DNA of 9,880 bases, taken from the NCBI GenBank assembly GCA_903859075.1, contig CAIOLF010000020.1:1-9880 (forward strand). Reading direction: 5' to 3'. Shown piece by piece: positions 1-5,685 of this stretch. The DNA is from Candidatus Buchananbacteria bacterium. Its GTDB lineage: Bacteria > Patescibacteriota > Patescibacteriia > 2-01-FULL-39-33. The notes under the pieces are model-generated. The model ran no database searches. It saw only the letters and a program-made list of their open reading frames with translations, and had not been told where the DNA came from. The translations under genes and the position numbers were made by a program. Positions within the stretch are counted from its first letter, which is position 1; each line of letters starts with the position of its first letter.

Positions 1-143
1 CCCTCCGCCTCGCTCTCCCCTTCCTCGATGTGGCCTTTGGAAAAATTCCAATAATCGCCGCGCAGATACAATAATAAATATTGCACGCCTTCTGGCGCGT
101 CAACACGATATAAAATTATTCCGGCTGATTTTTCTTTTAACAT
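1..143 (-). CDS. Nudix hydrolase, N-terminal part (cut by window edge)
   Basis: Only the first 47 codons are in the window; the rest lies beyond position 1. The reading from the ATG at 143 begins MLKEKSAGIILYR, a typical first strand of MutT/Ap4A-hydrolase-like Nudix proteins, then YLLLYLRGDYWNFSKGHIEEGE. The start of the Nudix box is visible: G37, five residues, then E43 (GHIEEGE). The catalytic REUXEE half is outside the window. The family cleaves nucleoside diphosphates linked to another moiety; the WNFSKGH form is closest to bis(5'-nucleosyl)-tetraphosphatases, but the substrate cannot be settled from this piece. It lies 54 nt downstream of rarA on the same strand and may be co-transcribed. 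No good Shine-Dalgarno precedes the ATG. The gap to rarA is filled by an AGCTAACAGCTA-type repeat. Confidence 0.82.
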   Translation of the reverse strand, partial: MLKEKSAGIILYRVDAPEGVQYLLLYLRGDYWNFSKGHIEEGESEAE

Positions 144-148
144 ATAAC

Positions 149-186
149 TAGCTTTTTGCTTATAGCTGTTAGCTTTTCAGCTTTAA
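149..186. repeat. AGCT-rich interspersed filler repeat, copy 1
   Basis: Between the rarA stop and the Nudix start. Read on the minus strand it contains AAAGCTAACAGCTATAAG, which matches 17 of 18 bases with a segment at 3045-3062 on the plus strand. It is built of short AGCT-centred units and looks like low-complexity intergenic filler rather than a protein-coding or promoter sequence. Confidence 0.5.
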
Positions 187-197
187 TAAATAAATAA

Positions 198-1454
198 CTA
201 TTTCAAATACCTCTTTCCTTTCAAACTTTCCGGCAAATATTCCTGTTCTTCCCGATAATTATATTTTGGGCTATACTTATAATCTTTGCCATAGCCCAGA
301 TTCTTCATCAGTTTTGTCGGAGCGTTGCGCAAATGCAGCGGTACCGGCTCATCCATGGTTTCTTTGACATCTTGCTGTACGTTCAAATATGCTTCATAAA
401 GCTCATTGGATTTCTGGCACTTGGCCAAATAGACGACGACTTGCGCCAAAATCACATTGCACTCCGGCATGCCGATAAAATGGCAGGCCTGGTAGCCGGC
501 TACCGCCTGCGTCAGGGCCAGTGAATTAGCCAAACCGACATCCTCGCTGGCAAAGCGCACCAAGCGGCGCGCCACATAAAGCGGATCTTCTCCGGCCTCT
601 AGCATCCGCGCCAGCCAATAGAGCGCCGCGTCCGCGTCGGAGCCGCGCAGTGACTTATGTAAAGCGGAAATAATATTGTAATGTTGATCGCCGGTTTTAT
701 CATAAAGGTGGCTATGGCGCTGCAACGATTCCTTAATTGCTTTTTTATCCAACTTAATTATACCAGATTTGAGCGATTTCGTCGCTTTAACGGCAAGTTC
801 CAGGGCATTAAGCGCGACACGCGCATCGCCATTTGATAGTTTGGCTAGATATTCCAGCACCTCGTCATCGGCTTTTATCTTATGATTTCCCAACCCTTTT
901 TCTTTGTCCAGTAACGCCGATTTTAAAATCGCCACCAAATCGCCTTCAGTCAATTGCTCCAAAACAAAAACACGCGTACGGGACAGCAAGGCAGAATTGA
1001 CTTCAAAACTTGGGTTTTCGGTCGTCGCTCCAATAAGCGTTACTATGCCAGTCTCCACATGCGGTAAAAGCGCGTCCTGCTGCGACTTATTCCAACGATG
1101 AATCTCGTCAATAAATAAAATCGTCTTTTTACTATTAAATTTCCTCTTGTCGGCGGCTTCTCTAATAATCGCTTTGAGATCAGACACGCCGCAATTCACC
1201 GCGGAAAAAGAAATGAATTCCGAGTCAGTCAGATTGGCAATTATCTTGGCCAAAGTGGTCTTGCCGGTGCCCGGCGGGCCCCAAAAAATCAACGAAGGAA
1301 TCTCGTCTTTTTCTATCAGTTGCCGCAGCAGCTTGCCGGCGCCGATAATCTGCTCCTGGCCAAAAAACCGCTCTAAAGAAATGGGGCGCATCCGATCCGC
1401 CAAGGGGGCTTCTTTGGCCATTTTTTGGGCTAAATTGTGGTCGAATAGATCCAT
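198..1454 (-). CDS. rarA: Replication-associated recombination protein A (RarA/MgsA), AAA+ ATPase
   Basis: A 418-residue AAA+ ATPase of the RarA/MgsA/WRNIP1 family, related to clamp-loader subunits and RuvB, which acts at stalled replication forks. Seen in the sequence: N-terminal LADRMRPISLERFFGQEQ (about residues 17-34), Walker A GPPGTGKT (58-65), Walker B LFIDE (112-116) followed by IHRWNKSQQDALLPHVE, sensor 1 GATTENPSFEVN (141-152), arginine-finger region LLSRTR (155-160), and a sensor 2-like NGDARVALNALE near residue 209. The C-terminal tetramerisation part is present (AGEDPLYVARRLVRFASED, then YLAKCQKSN). Length is normal for the family, so it looks intact. The ATG at 1454 has no strong Shine-Dalgarno; a TATGAT box lies 11 nt upstream, so the leader is very short. 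It is divergent from the membrane protein at 1552 and probably runs on toward the Nudix gene. Confidence 0.95.
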   Translation of the reverse strand: MDLFDHNLAQKMAKEAPLADRMRPISLERFFGQEQIIGAGKLLRQLIEKDEIPSLIFWGPPGTGKTTLAKIIANLTDSEFISFSAVNCGVSDLKAIIREAADKRKFNSKKTILFIDEIHRWNKSQQDALLPHVETGIVTLIGATTENPSFEVNSALLSRTRVFVLEQLTEGDLVAILKSALLDKEKGLGNHKIKADDEVLEYLAKLSNGDARVALNALELAVKATKSLKSGIIKLDKKAIKESLQRHSHLYDKTGDQHYNIISALHKSLRGSDADAALYWLARMLEAGEDPLYVARRLVRFASEDVGLANSLALTQAVAGYQACHFIGMPECNVILAQVVVYLAKCQKSNELYEAYLNVQQDVKETMDEPVPLHLRNAPTKLMKNLGYGKDYKYSPKYNYREEQEYLPESLKGKRYLK

Positions 1455-1465
1455 GCGCCTATTTT

Positions 1466-1471
1466 ATCATA
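1466..1471 (-). promoter_or_regulatory. Possible -10 box for rarA
   Basis: TATGAT on the minus strand, 11 nt before the rarA ATG, with no convincing -35 at 16-18 nt. It sits back to back with the plus-strand promoter at 1494-1522 in the same 97-nt intergenic gap. Confidence 0.35.
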
Positions 1472-1493
1472 TCCGGATAAACTAGGCCAATTA

Positions 1494-1522
1494 TTGACAC
1501 AATTGCCTGATTATGATATAAA
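1494..1522 (+). promoter_or_regulatory. Near-consensus sigma-70-type promoter for the 1552 gene
   Basis: TTGACA at 1494-1499, a 17-nt spacer, then TATAAA at 1517-1522 preceded by TGA, giving an extended -10. The predicted start is near 1529. A GGAGG Shine-Dalgarno follows at 1540-1544, 7 nt before the ATG at 1552. This is among the best promoter plus ribosome-site combinations in the window. Confidence 0.75.
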
Positions 1523-1551
1523 TTAATGAAACCAACAATGGAGGATCCGCC

Positions 1552-1941
1552 ATGAGAAAGATAGTGATCGTTCTTTTCATCGCTAATGCCGTTGCAGTGA
1601 TCGCTTTGGCTCTAATCGGCTGGTTAATCCAGAATGAGGCCATAACCATAATGACTCAGATGGCCGTCGCTTGCTTGCTTACATTGATCATCATTGTCTT
1701 TTCCCTTGATGACCTCTTGCAGGCAGCGACCGCCATCGGCAGAGACCTGAGGCATCCCCGTCGGGATGCCCTAGTGCTTATCGCTAGCGGGACGCTGCTG
1801 GCAATCATAAGCGCTAACATCAGTAGTCCGTTTGCGGCATCGCTCGGACTGCTGATTGAGCTGATTGTCTGCATGCTCGCTTGGCAATTCGGCCATCAGC
1901 CGCGCCGCGACCAGTTACAACATTGGAATCCGCGCCGTTAA
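1552..1941 (+). CDS. Small four-helix membrane protein of unknown family
   Basis: A 129-residue protein I do not recognise. Four hydrophobic segments are clear, at about residues 4-26, 31-52, 73-90 and 94-113. Positive charge falls at the N-terminus (RK), in the loop between helices 2 and 3 (RDLRHPRR) and at the C-terminus (HQPRRD...NPRR), which predicts both ends in the cytoplasm. There are no catalytic motifs. It is stand-alone: divergent from rarA, convergent with uppS, with its own promoter (1494-1522), a strong GGAGG ribosome site 7 nt before the ATG, and a strong terminator whose stem includes the TAA stop. An 8-bp perfect inverted repeat with a 4-nt loop (GGCATCCC/GGGATGCC, 1751-1770) lies inside the coding region. 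The ATG start is well fixed by the ribosome site. Function is not inferable beyond membrane location. Confidence 0.8.
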   Translation: MRKIVIVLFIANAVAVIALALIGWLIQNEAITIMTQMAVACLLTLIIIVFSLDDLLQAATAIGRDLRHPRRDALVLIASGTLLAIISANISSPFAASLGLLIELIVCMLAWQFGHQPRRDQLQHWNPRR

Positions 1942-1970
1942 GCACTCTGCTTAACGGCTCTTCTTTTTTA
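1934..1970 (+). terminator. Rho-independent terminator overlapping the stop codon of the 1552 gene
   Basis: Perfect 11-bp stem GCCGTTAAGCA / TGCTTAACGGC (1934-1944 and 1948-1958) with a CTC loop, followed by TCTTCTTTTTT. The TAA stop (1939-1941) lies inside the 5' arm, so coding sequence and terminator are fused. Confidence 0.88.
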
Positions 1971-1982
1971 TAAAATTTAAAA

Positions 1983-2002
1983 CCCCGCCGTTTAAGGCGG
2001 GG
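1983..2002 (-). terminator. Terminator of uppS (7-bp GC stem)
   Basis: CCCCGCC / GGCGGGG (1983-1989 and 1996-2002) with a 6-nt loop. On the minus strand, downstream of the uppS stop at 2010, it is followed by TTTTAAATTTTA. It could also act weakly as a back-up for the convergent plus-strand gene. Confidence 0.8.
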
Positions 2003-2009
2003 CTTGATT

Positions 2010-2696
2010 TTAATTACCTCCAAATCGACGGCGGCGATTGTTGTAGTCGTTTATCGCCTGATCCAGATCGCTCTCAGAAAAATCCGGCCAATGTTTATCA
2101 ACAAATAAAAATTCGCTATAAACGCTTTCCCAAGTCATAAATCCTGACAAGCGCTGCTCGCCGGAAGTGCGGATGATTAAATCCGGATCTGATTGGCCGG
2201 CCATCCAAATATTTTCCGAAATAGTTTTTTCGGTTATTTGGTCGACGGGAATTCCGGCAGCAACTACTTTTTTCACTGCCTCCACTATTTCTAAACGGCC
2301 GCCGTAATTAAGACAAATATTTAAAATGCCTTTGGTATTATTTTTGGTCTGCTCCTCGGCAGCGGCGATTGCTTTCACTAATTTTTCCGATAAACGCTCG
2401 CTTGAGCCGATAATTTTCATCCTAATGCCTCGTTTATTAAATTCTGCTACCTCTGATGTTACTACTTTGTAAAGTAAATCCATTAAATAATTAACTTCTT
2501 CTTGCTCACGGTTCCAATTTTCCGTGGAAAAAGCATAAACGGTCATAGTGGTAATACCGCGATCAATGCACCACTGGCCTGTTTCCTTCATTTTGTCATA
2601 GCCGCGACGATGACCCTCTAGTGCCGGCAGGCCATTATCTTTGGCCCAGCGACGATTACCATCCATGATTATCGCTAAATGTTTTAGTTCAGACAT
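2010..2696 (-). CDS. uppS: Isoprenyl transferase / undecaprenyl diphosphate synthase
   Basis: A 228-residue cis-prenyltransferase. Enzymes of this family add isopentenyl diphosphate units to farnesyl diphosphate to make undecaprenyl diphosphate, the lipid carrier for peptidoglycan and surface polysaccharides. Seen: LAIIMDGNRRWAK at residues 7-19 with the catalytic Asp at 12 and its basic partners, GHRRGYD, TVYAFSTENWNR, and the C-terminal signature IRTSGEQRLSGFMTW followed by YSEFLFVDKHWPDF. Somewhat shorter than the E. coli enzyme but with all signatures, so it should be active. The ATG at 2696 has only a weak AAAGAG ribosome site. It starts 24 nt after the 3' end of tRNA-Pro on the same strand with no room for a separate promoter, so it is probably co-transcribed with the tRNA. 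It would supply the carrier lipid used by the transferase at 7845-8909. Confidence 0.95.
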   Translation of the reverse strand: MSELKHLAIIMDGNRRWAKDNGLPALEGHRRGYDKMKETGQWCIDRGITTMTVYAFSTENWNREQEEVNYLMDLLYKVVTSEVAEFNKRGIRMKIIGSSERLSEKLVKAIAAAEEQTKNNTKGILNICLNYGGRLEIVEAVKKVVAAGIPVDQITEKTISENIWMAGQSDPDLIIRTSGEQRLSGFMTWESVYSEFLFVDKHWPDFSESDLDQAINDYNNRRRRFGGN

Positions 2697-2720
2697 CTCT
2701 TTGTTTATTTTTTTATGATG

Positions 2721-2793
2721 TCGGGGTAGCGGGACTTGAACCCACGACCTCGCCGTCCCGAACGGCGCGCGCTACCAACTGCGCTATACCCCG
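2721..2793 (-). tRNA. tRNA-Pro (anticodon CGG)
   Basis: A 73-nt cloverleaf can be folded by eye: 7-bp acceptor CGGGGTA/TACCCCG with discriminator A, 4-bp D stem GCGC/GCGC, 5-bp anticodon stem CGCCG/CGGCG around loop TTCGGGA (anticodon CGG, G37), and 5-bp T stem GTGGG/CCCGC around TTCAAGT. The C1:G72 pair is typical of bacterial tRNA-Pro. The 3' CCA is not encoded (the next bases are CAT), so it must be added enzymatically. No clear promoter is visible in the AT-rich sequence upstream; uppS follows 24 nt downstream. Confidence 0.95.
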
Positions 2794-2800
2794 TTAATTT

Positions 2801-2824
2801 AATTAAGAATCATCAATTAAGAAT
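2801..2824. repeat. Short AT-rich tandem repeat upstream of tRNA-Pro
   Basis: AATTAAGAAT occurs twice exactly (2801-2810 and 2815-2824), separated by CATC, so the unit length is 14 nt. It fills the gap between the methyltransferase remnant and the tRNA. Confidence 0.6.
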
Positions 2825-2831
2825 AAATTTT

Positions 2832-3040
2832 TTAATTCATAATTACATAGGCCGCAATCCCAAATGCCACCGACACATTCAAGCTCTCTTTAACCCCCTT
2901 CATCGGTATATGCACAATAGCATTGGAACGCTTTAAAGGTGCTGGCGATCGCCTGATGCTTCATTTCCAATAATTAAGGCTAGAGGGAATTTTGGCTTAA
3001 ATAGCTTAACATTTTTACTGCCCTTTGTCAATTCCAAAAG
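2832..3040 (-). pseudogene. SpoU/TrmH-family RNA 2'-O-methyltransferase, truncated and frameshifted remnant
   Basis: The minus strand encodes the C-terminal part of a SPOUT-class methyltransferase in two frames. From 3040 one frame reads LLELTKGSKNVKLF, then FPLALIIGNEASGDRQHL and a stop at 2933-2935; LIIGNEASG is SPOUT motif 2. A second frame then gives KRSNAIVHIPMKG followed by ESLNVSVAFGIAAY and a TAA at 2832-2834; this is motif 3. The two parts join by a single-base loss near 2933-2941. The N-terminal half, including motif 1 (NxGxxxR), is absent. At the 5' edge the homology may continue a few codons in a third frame (FVA before LEL, one T too many), but there it merges with an AGCT-type repeat. 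The intact family methylates rRNA or tRNA ribose; this copy cannot make a functional enzyme. A local assembly error could explain one frameshift but not the missing half. Confidence 0.8.
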
Positions 3041-3063
3041 CTACAAAGCTAACAGCTAAAAGT
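3037..3063. repeat. AGCT-rich interspersed filler repeat, copy 2
   Basis: Contains AAAGCTAACAGCTAAAAG, matching copy 1 (149-186, opposite strand) in 17 of 18 bases. A related fragment, GCTATAAGCTAA, follows at 3096-3107. This copy sits exactly at the broken 5' edge of the methyltransferase remnant. Confidence 0.5.
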
Positions 3064-3066
3064 TTA

Positions 3067-3096
3067 CCCGTCCGAAACTAATAAAGCGTAGGCGGG
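3067..3096 (-). terminator. Imperfect hairpin downstream of the GT-B gene, possible terminator
   Basis: CCCGTC / GGCGGG (3067-3072 and 3091-3096; 6 bp with one G-T) around an 18-nt loop. On the minus strand it follows the stop at 3110 and is trailed by TAAACTTTT, a poor T-tract. It may be a weak terminator of the GT-B/membrane-protein operon, or a short palindromic filler element between AGCT-type repeats. Confidence 0.4.
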
Positions 3097-3109
3097 CTAT
3101 AAGCTAATT

Positions 3110-4450
3110 TTAGTATTGCAAAATCGTCTGCACCTTTCTGGCTTCCTTGTATTTATGAAAAATGATTTTTTGCGCGTTATATAAACCGTATTTTGGCGCT
3201 TCAACAAATCCGTGCATTGCCGCCTCGGCCAGCCAGCCGGAACTGATCCAATCCCATAACCATTCATTAACGTACTGGGGATCGTCCTGATCCATGCCGG
3301 CGCCGATGGAGGTCAGCCATTTCTGATTAAAAATTTCTTGCGAGCCGATGGGCGGCGCGATAATTATCGGCAAACCGAGAGCGCAATAGAAAGATAATTC
3401 CGATGGTTTGGTCCATAAGATGTCAGTCTCCCTCAAGACTTTATTAAATTGTTTGAAATACTGCATTTTATTTTCGGCAAAAATAATCTTCACGTTCTTT
3501 CTGCATTTTTTGACAAAACGGCAGCTTCGCGTCGCCCGGGCAAAAAATTTATTCACTTCCTGATTGGCTCCAGCCACCAAATTCAAGCGAACGCGGCCGG
3601 CAGCGATGTCCTTTCTTAAGCTACGCAAAATTTCAACGCCTAGATCTCTTTGGGCGCCGGCGCCGCCGACGGCAAAAGTGATGGTGAGCGGCCGCACCGG
3701 CCTACTCTTAAAATTATCCTGCCCCAGCATTGAGGCGATGCTGGCCTTGTACTTTGACAAATAAACTTTTTGCGGGTCCAGCTGGATCAAGCGCCGGCCC
3801 AAGTCATGACGCAGATAAGCGAGTTTTTCACCGACATTCTCTTCGGGCAAGGGGAAACCGGTCAAATAAATATTCTTGGAATCAACTCCGTACAATTTTA
3901 ATCTTTCTTCCACGCGCTTATTGGAAGCCAGATAAATAATCCGGCTATTTTTCGGCTGCGGCGGCACCCAGCTGCGGGAAATATCGGCATCGCACAGGAC
4001 GCAATAGATTTCTCCCGGATAATTATAGTATTCCGCCATCATGGCAGTGATAAAAAAAGTAGTCACCAGCGGCAATGGCTGGGCCGCCAATTTTTCAATC
4101 AGATGCTTGCCCCAATCCATGGTCTTGAATAAGACGTAGATTTCTTTGAGCTGAGCATTGCCTTTGGAGAGATCGCGGCGCGGATAAAATTTCGGGATGG
4201 CCTGGATCCTGTCATAAATTTCAAAAACCTTATTGCCGATAAGCGGCACCATCTTGAAGCGGGAAATAAATTCATAAAACACCCGGCTTTCTTGCCAGAT
4301 TTTTTTGTCTTTTTCAGGTATGCCGCGGTAATTATTGGCCGTGATAATTTGCCCGGCGGCGATGGCTTTAAGCGGATAGGCGGCGCGCTGATGGCCATAG
4401 CCCATATCCACCGTGACCACCCAGGCTTTTTCTGGAAGCTTCTTTACCAT
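3110..4450 (-). CDS. GT-B fold glycosyltransferase, MurG/MGDG-synthase-like
   Basis: A 446-residue protein with the pattern of GT28-like (MurG, monogalactosyldiacylglycerol synthase) enzymes. N-terminal domain: WVVTVDMGYGHQRAAYPL (10-27) with the GxGHxxAA loop, which in the family lies by the acceptor. Linker: TFAVGGAGAQ (258-267), like the GGSxGA loop. C-terminal domain: LWTKPSELSFYCALGLP (345-361), then PPIGSQEIFNQKWL (366-379) and GAG, the donor-binding E...N signature. No signal peptide or transmembrane helix, so it should be cytosolic or peripheral on the membrane. It follows a six-helix membrane protein by 39 nt on the same strand and is probably co-transcribed with it. It is not MurG itself (longer, divergent between motifs). 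Likely acceptor: a lipid or lipid-linked sugar (inference). The AAGG upstream of the ATG is close and weak. Confidence 0.7.
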   Translation of the reverse strand: MVKKLPEKAWVVTVDMGYGHQRAAYPLKAIAAGQIITANNYRGIPEKDKKIWQESRVFYEFISRFKMVPLIGNKVFEIYDRIQAIPKFYPRRDLSKGNAQLKEIYVLFKTMDWGKHLIEKLAAQPLPLVTTFFITAMMAEYYNYPGEIYCVLCDADISRSWVPPQPKNSRIIYLASNKRVEERLKLYGVDSKNIYLTGFPLPEENVGEKLAYLRHDLGRRLIQLDPQKVYLSKYKASIASMLGQDNFKSRPVRPLTITFAVGGAGAQRDLGVEILRSLRKDIAAGRVRLNLVAGANQEVNKFFARATRSCRFVKKCRKNVKIIFAENKMQYFKQFNKVLRETDILWTKPSELSFYCALGLPIIIAPPIGSQEIFNQKWLTSIGAGMDQDDPQYVNEWLWDWISSGWLAEAAMHGFVEAPKYGLYNAQKIIFHKYKEARKVQTILQY

Positions 4451-4489
4451 AACCTTAAATGATAAATTATAAATTAGCTAAAAAAATAT

Positions 4490-5089
4490 TCATTCCCTGG
4501 AGAGAGCCGAAATCACTATCAGTAATAAAATCAGCACTACCGCGGTCGAGGTGAAATAAAAAATATTATTAAACTGGAATAAATACATCATCACTTCTAA
4601 GGCTACCAGCAATAATAAAAAAATATAATGAGTCTTTTTAAATGACCGGCCCATAATGGAAAAACCGGCAAAGTGATAGATTGAGAGTCCGCCCAAGGCG
4701 GCAAGAATCGTGGCGATTCTTAAAAAATAATCCTCCGTTATTACATTTATAACCAAAGGAATCGACAAGACCAGCAGATAAACGCCGAAGTATTCCGACA
4801 AAGAATTCCCCAGGCCCATATCTTTTCTGATGTCTTTCTCTTCAAAGCGGGCTATCTTGCCGGAAGCATTGGCAAAAATCAACGTAGAATACAAAAATCC
4901 GAAAGTGCTGAGGATCAGGAACAAAATTGGCATGCTGACCGACGGGTCAAAGCTCTTATATTGCGTTATCAGCAAACCGACAAAAAATAACGTTACTGCC
5001 GTAAAAAAAGAAGTGAAAGAAACACTGGTCTGAATCTCGTCTTGAATAAGGCCTAAATCTTCTTTAGGATTTTTATTAAATAACTTCAT
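4490..5089 (-). CDS. Six-helix integral membrane protein of unknown function
   Basis: A 199-residue protein with hydrophobic segments at about 24-43, 53-73, 100-117, 122-145, 153-171 and 176-195. A charged cytoplasmic-looking stretch lies between helices 2 and 3 (GKIARFEEKDIRKDMG) and another at GRSFKKTH. I do not recognise a family and see no catalytic motif. The ATG at 5089 has no Shine-Dalgarno. A TGGTATAAT extended -10 lies about 40 nt upstream and overlaps the HU terminator. The gene ends in TGA 39 nt before the ATG of the GT-B enzyme on the same strand; co-transcription suggests it could anchor or serve that enzyme, but this is inference from position only. Confidence 0.85.
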   Translation of the reverse strand: MKLFNKNPKEDLGLIQDEIQTSVSFTSFFTAVTLFFVGLLITQYKSFDPSVSMPILFLILSTFGFLYSTLIFANASGKIARFEEKDIRKDMGLGNSLSEYFGVYLLVLSIPLVINVITEDYFLRIATILAALGGLSIYHFAGFSIMGRSFKKTHYIFLLLLVALEVMMYLFQFNNIFYFTSTAVVLILLLIVISALSRE

Positions 5090-5127
5090 AAAATAAAAAT
5101 CAAATTTATGAATTTGTTACTATGTTT

Positions 5128-5156
5128 ATTATACCAAAAACCCCGCCTTTCATCAA
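5128..5156 (-). promoter_or_regulatory. Promoter for the membrane-protein/GT-B operon, interlaced with the HU terminator
   Basis: On the minus strand: TTGATG (5151-5156), a 17-nt spacer, TATAAT (5128-5133) with TGG in front, giving an extended -10. The spacer contains one arm and the T-tract of the HU terminator (5136-5163). Confidence 0.6.
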
Positions 5157-5163
5157 AGCGGGG
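5136..5163 (-). terminator. Rho-independent terminator of the HU gene
   Basis: Minus-strand stem CCCCGC / GCGGGG (6 bp, with two A-T pairs beyond a mismatch) and then TTTTT, 35 nt after the HU stop. The stem is similar in base content to the uppS terminator at 1983-2002. Confidence 0.82.
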
Positions 5164-5197
5164 CTGGTAATTTATGGTGCCTTCCAAGAAAAAACTA

Positions 5198-5479
5198 CTA
5201 GAGTACGGCTTCCTTAGCAGCCTTGGCAACGCGGAATTTCACGACAGTCTTGGCCGGGATCTTAATTTCTTGGCCAGTAGCGGGATTTCTGCCCATTCTG
5301 GCTTTGCGCTGCACTTTGACTAATTTGCCAATGCCTGGCACGACAAATTGTCCGTTTTTCTTTACTTCAGCATAAGCCATGGAAACCATTTTATCCATGA
5401 GCATTACGGTCTGTTTCTTGCTGATACCGGCGGCATCGGCAAGGGCTCCCAAGATTTGGGATTTGGTCATTTTAGCCAT
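5198..5479 (-). CDS. HU/IHF-family DNA-binding protein
   Basis: A 93-residue histone-like protein, the usual length of HU. N-terminal helices MTKSQILGALADAAGISKKQ carry the dimer core. The saddle has FVVPGIGKLVKVQRKARMGRN, and the DNA-bending arm GRNPATGQEIKIPA (about 63-76) includes the conserved RNPATG and intercalating proline. The C-terminus VVKFRVAKAAKEAVL is canonical. HU dimers bend and compact DNA. It is monocistronic: its own promoter (5607-5635), a leader of about 120 nt, tandem TAG TAG stops, and a strong terminator. Only a weak purine stretch precedes the ATG. Two residues (K3-M4) extend the common MTKSQ start, and the AUG at 5479 is the only sensible choice. Whether it is HU, or a lineage paralogue, cannot be told from sequence alone. 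Confidence 0.95.
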   Translation of the reverse strand: MAKMTKSQILGALADAAGISKKQTVMLMDKMVSMAYAEVKKNGQFVVPGIGKLVKVQRKARMGRNPATGQEIKIPAKTVVKFRVAKAAKEAVL

Positions 5480-5600
5480 AATTCTTTGCTTAATTATTAT
5501 TTTTTATTAACTTTTTAATTTATGCTTATCGCTCAACAAACTGCTAGACGATAGTTTTCAGGTCTTTTATCGCCTAAAAGTTATCCCCTATTACTTACCT
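5480..5600 (-). other. Long 5' leader of the HU mRNA with mutually exclusive stems
   Basis: From the predicted start near 5600 to the ATG. In the RNA sense GCGATAA occurs twice (5567-5573 and 5526-5532), with a complementary TATCG between them (5549-5553) that can pair with either copy. A separate 6-bp stem CTTTTA/TAAAAG (5564-5580) competes with the first. These are short stems, so a switch is only a possibility. No known riboswitch class is recognised. Confidence 0.35.
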
Positions 5601-5606
5601 AGATTA

Positions 5607-5635
5607 ATTATATAGTAAAAACAAGGCAAAATCAA
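5607..5635 (-). promoter_or_regulatory. Promoter for the HU gene
   Basis: Minus strand TTGATT (5630-5635), a 17-nt spacer, TATAAT (5607-5612). The perfect -10 and ideal spacing support it. Confidence 0.7.
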
Positions 5636-5649
5636 TGGTTTTGGTCAAT

Positions 5650-5685
5650 AAAAAACAGCGGCAACTACTTTATTGGCTGTCGCTG
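5650..5685 (-). terminator. Terminator overlapping the stop codon of the 5670 gene
   Basis: Minus-strand stem CAGCG / CGCTG (5681-5685 with 5656-5660), extended inward by further pairs with one mismatch and one wobble, followed by six T's. The TAA stop at 5670-5672 lies in the loop, so the coding region again runs into its own terminator, as at 1934-1970. Confidence 0.75.

Noticed and set aside
333..1485. Plus-strand open frames across rarA (333-524, 904-1101, 1147-1485)
   Set aside because: Shadows of rarA, whose AAA+ motifs are complete on the minus strand.
2736..2936. Plus-strand open frame over tRNA-Pro and the methyltransferase remnant
   Set aside because: It crosses the tRNA and antisense methyltransferase motifs, so it is a chance frame.
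2925..2945. Programmed -1 frameshift joining the two methyltransferase frames
   Set aside because: A TTTAAAG heptamer is present but is not in the phase required for slippage from the upstream frame, and the enzyme's N-terminal half is missing anyway.
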